DNA from: Candolleomyces eurysporus | Taxonomy: Eukaryota; Basidiomycota; Agaricomycetes; Agaricales; Psathyrellaceae | Direction: 5' to 3' | Assembly: GCA_027579435.1 (NCBI GenBank) | Contig: JANBPK010000020.1 | Location: forward strand, 1-64,000 | DNA length: 64,000 nt | Part shown: piece by piece, positions 56,601 to 64,000 of the stretch | Layout: every line of letters starts with the position of its first letter | Position numbering within the stretch: position 1 is the stretch's first letter | Made by a program: the position numbers and the translations under genes | Notes under the pieces: generated by a model | Seen by the model: the letters and a program-made list of their open reading frames with translations, nothing else | The model's database searches: none | Told to the model about the DNA's origin: nothing

Positions 56601-57680
56601 TGCAAAGCAAGGGTGAGCTGAGCACCACCCTCGTTCAAGACCACTCACTCTCGATAGTCCCGGAATGGTGTTCAGCATGCTAATACTGACGAGTAGATGT
56701 GAGTGTCTCCCTCGAATTTGAAGCGACCGGCGTTATTGAAAAGGGATTGGTTTGCGCTCATGTTATGAGGGGGTGAAGGCAGTAAGACGAAAAACGCACC
56801 AACTCGTGGCAACCCGCATTCTTCTTATACACGTTAGAGAGTTCACACGACTAATGACATTTGGGCGCCTGTTGACGACTAGCCGCCGTACAAAAAACAC
56901 TAGGCTTTCATTTCCTGCTTGACGTCTGTACCCGATTGATTCAGCCCGTACCGCAACGCACTGCAAAGGCAGAATCGAGCGTGTGTCTTCATTTCAAAGC
57001 GGGCAATGGCGATAGTACAATCGGTCGGGATTATAAGGGCTGTATAAATAACATAAGCATAAACCTTCCCGTGCAAAAAGACTTGGACTGGCACCTAAGT
57101 TGATTCCGCCTGTAATGGGCTCGACAGCTCCATAGAACCCGCGGTCAGAGAAGTAAAGCACTGACGAGAATGAAGAGTGAATCATGTATGATTCCCAAGT
57201 TTCACGCCAGGGTGATGGGCAGAGCTAGAGACGACGGTCATGTCAAGAGTTCCAGAGCAGAGATTGAGAGATCTAGAATAGCGAAGCGTGGACCTGATAT
57301 CGTCGAGATAGCTGCTTGAACCTGTCCAGAGGTCGCAAATAGGCAGGGGGTAGACGCAGAATGACTAGAATTCGCAGAGATGAAAACAGAAATTCGGAGT
57401 TGATGATGGTTGAATATTGAATGTTGATACTAGACCAAAGAACCTTTCCGACGCCGGCCCGTCACACATTCACCGAAGCGCCCGACCACTTTGCACCCAT
57501 GTCATCATGGCCGACAGCGCCCAACCCCCACATCCGGGCTGAAACGAACTATTCGCTAGCGCCGACTTGTCATGCTACTTAAATAATGTGCCTGGCTTTA
57601 CCGTCAACGTTACCCGATACCACCCCGACCAACACCCCAAACCCAACCCCCCCCAAACCGGTCCGGACTCGGAATCCTTG
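56601..57680. other. Intergenic, 1.1 kb
   Basis: No supported gene. A minus-strand frame near 57100-57185 (GAVEPITGGINLGASPSLF) could be another exon of the broken NACHT-type gene, but I cannot show it. The last ~100 bp is leader of the next gene. Confidence 0.4.
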
Positions 57681-59126
57681 ATGGTGCTGGTAGCTCCCTT
57701 ACCCAGCACGAGAGCTGTATCACACCCAGCACTTCTCGTTGTGGGGGAGCTCATAGCCATCGTCGGGTACGCAGCTCGTCTGGGCCCGCCTTCCAGCTCC
57801 AAATTCCAACGGGGCTGGCGGATTTTGTGCTTCTTCGTGCCTGTGGCACTGATCTCGTTGTATATTCAATTGTATACGACGACGGGGAATACTGCGAAGG
57901 ATAACTCGACTGGGGCTACTGCTGCTTGTTTGTTCTTCCAGGCGTCTGATTTCTTGGTGCTTACGCCGAGTGGGGAAGTGAAGAGGGATGTTTGGGAGGT
58001 TGATAGGCGGAGGCGGAAGGGACTTGGAGGAGGGGAGAAGGAGACGTCCCCACCGTCATCGTCAAGAGAAAAGGCCAAAGAGGTCCGGGGAGAAGAGCTG
58101 GACGATATCGAGAAGGCAGGGTGGGCGAGGAGGCTGTACTGGGGATTTAGGCTCAGGTGTAGTCCGCGAGGTGTAGGCTGGTCGTTTGAGGCTCCGGTCG
58201 TCCAGTCCTCTCAGTTCCGAGTCAAGAGGAAGACCTTTGTCTTCACTCGGCTTCTCTATGCCATCCTTAATGCGTTGGTTCTGGACTTGAACGCTTATAC
58301 GGCTAAACACAATCCGTATTTTATTAAAAACGGGCCGCTGTCTCTGGTGGACGATGGGGCCGTGACGACGATGGCGTTTTGGAGGTGGAGAGTCCCGTCG
58401 GTCATGCAGTTTGGTGTGATGACCTATTGCATGCTAGGAATGATGCATTCGCTGTTGGGTGCGTTACTGGTGGGTATGGGCGTTTCGGACCCTTGGGATT
58501 GGCCCCCGCTTTTCGGGAAAGTGTGGGAAGCCTACAATGTCAGGAGGTTTTGGGGCTGAGTTCGTAGTCGTACAGTTTTGAATTCGCTGGAGAGCTGACA
58601 GCAGCTGCGAACAGGAAATTCTGGCATCAGTGTATGAGACGGGTATGTGTAGTATTTTTACAATTACTTGTTCTTTCGAGTGGCTGACTGGAGTACTTAC
58701 CTTCATTGCTAGTTCTCGATGGCCCATGCAGACTTTGTTGCATACCGGCTGTTACGCCTCCGCCGCCGCACAATTCCAGCTGCCATAACGAAATTCTTCG
58801 TTGTATTCTGCGTAACGGGACTTGCGCATTACGGGCCGGATTGTATGACTTTGAACAGCTGGTCTGGGCGTGCTATGCATGCCTTTTTGCTTCAGCCTTT
58901 TGCAATTGGGGCTGAGGTTCTCGCCGCGCAGGTGGCAAAGAAGGTTTTGGGTAGGCCGGTTGTACCCAATATCTGGCTAAAAGTTGTGGGATATGTCTGG
59001 GTGATTGGGTGGTTCGGGTATTCGGGGGCCTTTTGGATTGATCCTGTTGTCAGAGCGGGGTATGTTGAGGATATGGATGAACTTGGGATTGTTAGGACGG
59101 TTTTGGGGAGATATTATGCGAATTAG
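57681..59126 (+). CDS. Wax-synthase-like MBOAT acyltransferase
   Basis: Three exons (57681-58555, 58615-58642, 58713-59126) give 438 residues. About eight hydrophobic spans are visible, such as ALLVVGELIAIVGYAA and ILCFFVPVALISLYIQL. The wax-synthase signature is assembled by splicing: YNVRRFWG + KFWHQCMRR + FSMAHADFV. Further on are the conserved FFVVFCVTGLAHYGPD, with the candidate catalytic His, and LQPFAIGAEVL. Members transfer an acyl group from CoA to an alcohol or terpenoid at the ER. The first exon junction is odd: phase demands a donor after 58555, but the next bases are CTGAG rather than GT or GC. One missing G in the GGGG run would make a GC-AG intron. The start ATG is the first in frame before the first span. 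The substrate is unknown. Confidence 0.8.
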
Positions 59127-59464
59127 GCACTGAAAGGACTCGTAATGAGAACAATAAACATATCCAACTCTGAGTATCCCATGGCCAATCAGATAAATTA
59201 ATTTGCCTCGTCCCTGAATTTCGACTTTTAATTGACGCCTTACCAACCGAAATGGCCGGCGCTATACGTAGGTACACGTGACGAAATTGATAGAGACGTG
59301 TCCCCGTCGCGTTTTGGCAGTGTCAGTCTCCTGGAACCGTCACCATCAACGCTGTTACCTCGCCGTTAGGCCTCGTTAGTCTTGGTTATTTTTGCAGGGG
59401 ACCAGGGTGTTGCCAAACGAACTAGTCGGCCTTTGTGCATCAGAACGACCATTTGCCAGCAAGT

Positions 59465-59909
59465 ATGAGCAATGCACTAGCAGATCTCGCGGAGGGCAAG
59501 ATTGTGGGTACAATGAACCTCTCGTGCTAGAACTGACTTTTTGAATTCTCTGCGGACTCTAGGACTTTGTTGGTCAGAATCTGGTTGAGCAGATAGCAAA
59601 GACGACACTGATTGCTGGCGCTGTGAGTCGAGCGTCTTGGCGTCGGAAGCTGCTCCGTTCTGTGCTGACTTCCCTGGGTTCTCCTCGTATAGGGTGTGTC
59701 ATTCATTGCAGGCTTTGCGCTGCAGGACCTGCGGGTCACATTTGGATTGTATGGTGCGATTGTCGTGCTGCTCGCCCTGGTGAGTGCTTGGCGCCTGTGT
59801 TGCTTGTCGGTGTCTGAGACCCCCGTTTGTTTGTGCCTAGGTTGTTCTCCCACCGTGGCCGATGTACAACCGGCACCCTGTAAAATGGCTGGCTGCTTCA
59901 CAGTCGTAG
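59465..59909 (+). CDS. SPC1: Signal peptidase complex subunit Spc1 (SPC12)
   Basis: Four short exons (59465-59503, 59563-59622, 59693-59779, 59841-59909), all joined in phase 0, give 84 residues. The product reads DFVGQNLVEQIAKTTL, two hydrophobic spans (SFIAGFALQ, then YGAIVVLLALVVL), then PPWPMYNRHPVKWL, the family's hallmark C-terminus. Spc1 is the small non-catalytic subunit of the ER signal peptidase; it has two membrane spans with both ends in the cytosol. It is missed by simple open-frame searches because no exon exceeds 90 nt. Confidence 0.92.
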
Positions 59910-60231
59910 TAGAGCGTTGTAGGACGATTCTTGTGTATTCCGTAGAATAATGGTATTTATGGATGATTGATGTGGACCCGAATTTGGAACTGGCATCTGC
60001 CGCACGGGCGGTGGTTTGACTCCGCTGGTCAAAAATCTCACCCAGGAGAGGAATTCCGGGGTAAGAATAACACAAAAGTCTGAACTCAACCACCTCCTCG
60101 TTCGCTCCTTTCTCCTCCGTTCCCCTCCCTAGCGCCCAGCGACCCTCTCTCTCTGTCGCCGTCGTCGTCGTTGTCCCCCTTCGGCTCCTCCATTCCCCCC
60201 CGCAGCCGTCAACGACCACCAACCAGACAGC
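59910..60231. promoter_or_regulatory. Spc1 3' end and promoter/leader of the KIN1-type kinase
   Basis: The last ~130 bp before the kinase ATG is strongly C/T-rich (ctctctctctgtcgccgtcgtcgtcg), typical of highly expressed fungal promoters. No TATA box is seen. Confidence 0.4.
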
Positions 60232-63200
60232 ATGTCCGCCTATCCTGCGTCACTCGCTCCGCAGCTCAACGAGGTCCCAGAAGACGTCGAGGCAGGGCAC
60301 ACTACACCCTCGCATGGAGGCATGATCGGTGGACACGAGTTTGATATGCCTATTTCGCAGCCAACGCATACCCAGCCACACCCATCATCGCCCCTCCCAG
60401 CGCCCGTTCCACGATCCACCAACTACTCTCATCGTCCGAGGCCCGTCTCAATGCCTCCACAAGCGTACGCCGTCCCTATCCCAGGTGCTGGCTCCGCAGC
60501 TGGCTCGGTCTCGGGAGCAACAGCAACCTCCTCCAACGACACCAGAGACAGGTCAACCCGTGGCCCCGTCGATGAGAACTCCCACCGCAGGAGGCATAGG
60601 GAAGACAGGGGCGAGCATTCATCATCATCGAGGAGTCGTTCAAATAGGATTCTGGGAGATTACACGCTTAGCAAGACCCTTGGAGCTGGGAGCATGGGCA
60701 AGGTGAAGCTAGCTACGCACAACATCACTGGCGAAAAGGTGCGTTTTTCATGTCGAATATCGTTGACAGTGCCCTTAATATCTGTTTATTAGCTTGCTGT
60801 CAAGATCCTACCCCGTGTCTATCCCAACCCACCCCCACCTGGCGCAACTGGCCCAAGCGCAGAATCAGCCCAACGACAAGCATCAAAGGATGCATCCAAG
60901 GAAATCCGCACTCTCCGTGAAGCTGCCCTCTCCATGCTCCTCTACCACCCTTATGTTTGCGGAATGCGCGAAATGATCGTTCACCAGCACCACTATTACA
61001 TGGTTTTCGAATACGTCAACGGTGGGCAGATGCTGGATTATATCATCAGCCATGGCAGGCTGCGAGAGCGTGTCGCGAGGAAGTTTGCACGGCAGATTGG
61101 CAGTGCTTTGGAGTACTGCCATCTGAACAGTGTTGTTCATCGCGGTCAGTTGCCCTTCTTTGTGAACATGCAGGCCCTCAGACCTAACGGATTGACATAG
61201 ATCTCAAAATTGAAAACATCCTCATCTCACAAACCGGGAACATCAAAATCATCGACTTTGGCCTTTCCAACCTCTATGATCCTGTTGCTCATCTATCGAC
61301 CTTTTGCGGCTCGTTGTACTTTGCAGCTCCGGAGCTTCTGAATGCAAAGGTCTACACTGGCCCCGAGGTTGATGTTTGGAGCTTTGGTGTTGTACTCTAT
61401 GTTTTGGTCTGCGGAAAGGTGCCCTTTGACGACCAAAGCATGCCTGCACTGCATGCCAAGATTAAACGAGGACTGGTGGAGTACCCCGTTTGGCTAAGCG
61501 CCGGTAAGCCCCCGTGATTGGTTCCTGTCAAGCCCTTGGACTGATAACCGTACTAGAATGCAAGCACTTGCTGTCGAGAATGCTCGTTACCAACCCGGCG
61601 GCTAGAGCTACGCTTCAAGAGGTGATGAACCACCCTTGGATGACTCGTGGCTTCTCCGGCCCTCCAGACATCCACATGGTTCACCGTGAGCCGCTGCGGG
61701 TTGACGAACTTGATCGTCAGGTCATCCGGGGCATGAAGGGTTTCGAGTTCGGGTCCGAAGAAGAAATCGAACGCAAATTGACGGAAATATTGGAGTCGGA
61801 CATGTATCTACGCGCCGTTCAGTATTGGGAGCGCAAACGAGGTTCCAGGAGCACTCTCAATGGTACCGCGTACGGTGGAACGCAATGGGGCGGCTCGACA
61901 TTGTCCAACTCGAGCCTTGCTGTTTCCTTTGACAGTAACAAGTCGGATTCGGCAGCACCCAAGAAGTCAAGACGTTTCTCCGGATTCGAGTATTACAGGA
62001 AGAAACTCTTCTCGCCAGCATCGTCCCCTCCAAGCAGTCCGCTCAGTCGTTCGCCTCCTAACTCTCAAAATTCCTTGTCTCATCCCGCGTTTGCAGATCC
62101 TAATCGAGAGCCCCTGGACCCCACAAAAGGTTTCCATCCTCTGATCTCTATGTATTACCTCGCGCGGGAGAAGATGGAGCGAGAGCGCGTCTACGGTCCC
62201 GGTCAATTCGCCAGCTCTCAGCTTTCGCTGCAAGACCAAATGTCCCCGACTGCCGCGGCGACTGTCACACCAGCCCACGGAGACCTCGCCAGCCAACAAC
62301 CCGCTCCCCCACAACAGCCTCACATCGCCCCGGTCAATGGGAATAAGCCGTCCACGAAGGCAAAGGCAGATTACAGCATGCCGCTTCCTCGATTGCCTGC
62401 ACCGGAGACTTCTCATTACTCTGGGATGTCGTACGATAATCATGGGGTTGCGCCTCCGACGCCCACGTCACCTGGGTTCCACAATCAGCCGAGGGCGAGG
62501 GATCCTGGGCTGCCCGTCCCACCTTCGCCCGCTGCGACAACCTTTGGTACCAGTGCCAGTGTCGGTGCGGGTGGGGGCGCTGCGACGGGCCCTGCAGCTC
62601 CCCGGCAGCATATCGAGATTGAGCAGCCGACGCTGGTGCCTAACAAGCGGAATAATGGGATGCCTAGGGCTCCACCTGCGAGTACGCATAGGAGGAGTCA
62701 TAGCATGAGCCAGAGGCCGTCGGTGTTGAGCAGGGGGTGGGGGCTTGGGGGGATGTTCGGAAGCCACTCGACGGAGCCGGTGGATGAGCATGGTGCGATT
62801 AGGGTGCCTGAGCCGCCGAAGACAGCCGGCCCGGAGGTGTCGACGTTCAAGGAGAAGGAGGCCGAGAAGGAGAAGGAGAAGGAGCAATATGAAAAGAGTT
62901 ACCCGCATTCTGAAGGGGAAAAGACTACTGGTGGGCCGTCGCCGTTCTCGTCTGGTGCGACCCTTGTGCGCAAGTTTGGGAGTTTGTTGGTTGGCAGAGG
63001 GGATGAGACAAGGAAGAGCAGTGGGACTATAAAGAGGGGCGCCGTGTTGGGAGGAGCGGCGACTTCTTCTCCTAGGCCGTCTGAAGACGTCAAGTCGATT
63101 GACAACGAGAAGTCGGATGGGGCTGGAGAGGAGAAGGAGAAGGAGAATGTGAAGGCGACGAAGGCTATTAGTGCCAGTGTCAGCCAGCCGGCTGGGAACA

Positions 63201-64000
63201 TGCATCGCCGGGCGGCGACTATTCTTGATCCTCAGGGAAGAGCTTCTAGGCATGAACGGAGGAGCAGCACTGGCGCTGCGATCATGGGATCCTCCTCGTC
63301 CACCGGTGGAAGCGTCAGTGGAGGCACTATCGGCAGGCATCGTAGACCGTCGACAGGATTTGGCAATAGTTCATCCAAGCCACTCGCTGACCGTCTCTTC
63401 GTCAAGAGGGACAATGAAACCGAGATGGCTGAGAAGAGGGAGGAAGAAGACGCTCAGGCTCAGGATGACCAGGAACATGGCGAACTGGGCCATCACACCG
63501 ACACCGATGAAGAACGGGATGACGGTCATGCGACTGATAAGGACTTCAAGCCTGTGTTCCTCAAGGGCCTGTTCAGGTGAGTTTCATGGTTCATCTCCTT
63601 CCCCATCCACGTGTGGCTGATTCCCGTGTTTCAATCCAGCGTTCAAACTACCTCAACAAAGCCACCTAACGTCATCAAGGCGGACCTCAGGCGTGTGCTG
63701 GACAGGATGCAAATCCAGTACTCGGAGACGAAGGCTGGATTCGAATGCATTCATCTTCCTTCGATTGATCTGGCTTCTATCGATACTTCTTCGCCCCGCA
63801 GCACAGGTGGCCACCAACAATCGCCATCCTCCAACAGCAACGACACCGGACGCACAACGCCGACGTACCCTCGTCAAACTCTTGCCAAGAAAGCATCCAA
63901 GATCTCGTTTGGGATGAAGCGCGAGAAGGGCAAGGAGCGTGAACCTTCGATTGATAAAGAGGGCAGGGACAAGGAAAGCAATGGGCGACCATCATTAGGT
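60232..64000 (+). CDS. kin1: KIN1/KIN2-type (MARK/Par-1 family) Ser/Thr kinase, 3' truncated by window
   Basis: Exons are 60232-60738, 60793-61144, 61201-61503, 61557-63576 and 63640 onward; introns are 53-63 nt. About 140 disordered residues precede the kinase: Gly-loop [13 protein letters not shown]-equivalent LAVKIL (Lys), an insert rich in Pro/Ala, HRDLKIEN (spliced between exons 2 and 3), DFGLSN, activation segment [14 protein letters not shown], and [19 protein letters not shown]. An AMPK/MARK-like region follows ([13 protein letters not shown], then [11 protein letters not shown]). A long Ser/Pro-rich stretch comes next, then [20 protein letters not shown] with [15 protein letters not shown], the conserved block before the KA1 membrane-binding domain. 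Kin1/2 act at the plasma membrane on polarity and exocytosis. The stop codon lies beyond the window. Confidence 0.92.

Noticed and set aside
57567..57680. Upstream extension of the wax-synthase-like protein to 57567
   Set aside because: It begins with TTG and the added residues are Pro-rich without membrane character. The ATG at 57681 is the first in frame.

Overview
This is a nuclear segment of a filamentous basidiomycete, most likely an Agaricomycete. Genes carry many small GT-AG introns, mostly 46-70 nt with a CTRAY-like branch site. Both strands are used, and the window combines housekeeping genes (SMC2, Rab18, Spc1, KIN1-type kinase) with lineage-typical accessory genes (NACHT NLRs, metacaspase-like proteins, F-box families, Ser/Pro-rich disordered proteins). 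I cannot name the species. No tRNA, rRNA or CRISPR array was seen.

Layout. 0-10 kb is an accessory region. It holds the 3' end of a WD40-repeat protein (NLR-like), an AT-rich stretch with decayed coding, an F-box protein, a NACHT NTPase, and, convergent with the NACHT gene, a 14-exon metacaspase-like gene that appears to have lost both catalytic residues. 10.5-19.4 kb is core: an FHA protein with a C-terminal membrane anchor, diverging from a Rab18-type GTPase, then a large RhoGEF. 19.5-35 kb is a tandem family of F-box-like genes. It has two intact copies (21.9 and 33.0 kb), two damaged full-length copies (19.6 and 25.3 kb), one deletion remnant (24.2 kb) and one 3'-end scrap (32.7 kb). Short decayed copies of the RhoGEF tail lie between members, so the duplicated unit seems to be RhoGEF-tail plus F-box. 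A gene with 11-residue amphipathic repeats and one membrane span sits inside this array at 28.8-31.2 kb. 36.8-42.4 kb is a multi-span membrane protein with a very long disordered tail. 45.0-48.5 kb is a DUF262 (GmrSD/ParB-like fold) protein whose gene contains 7- and 10-nt microexons. It diverges from SMC2 (48.9-53.8 kb). 55-60 kb has a small MITE, a putative zinc-finger gene, a scrap of another NACHT gene, a wax-synthase-like MBOAT and Spc1. A KIN1/MARK kinase runs off the right end.

How genes may act together. The clearest functional grouping is the left-end NLR/metacaspase-like neighbourhood, which recalls fungal regulated cell death and allorecognition. The rest is conserved cell biology: chromosome condensation, vesicle traffic, secretion and polarity.

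Sequence quality matters here. Every isolated N that falls in an exon behaves as a spurious inserted base, and four poly-C runs appear one base too long. Dropping these restores exact reading frames. Spliced lengths were summed by hand, and with those corrections most models are exact multiples of three.
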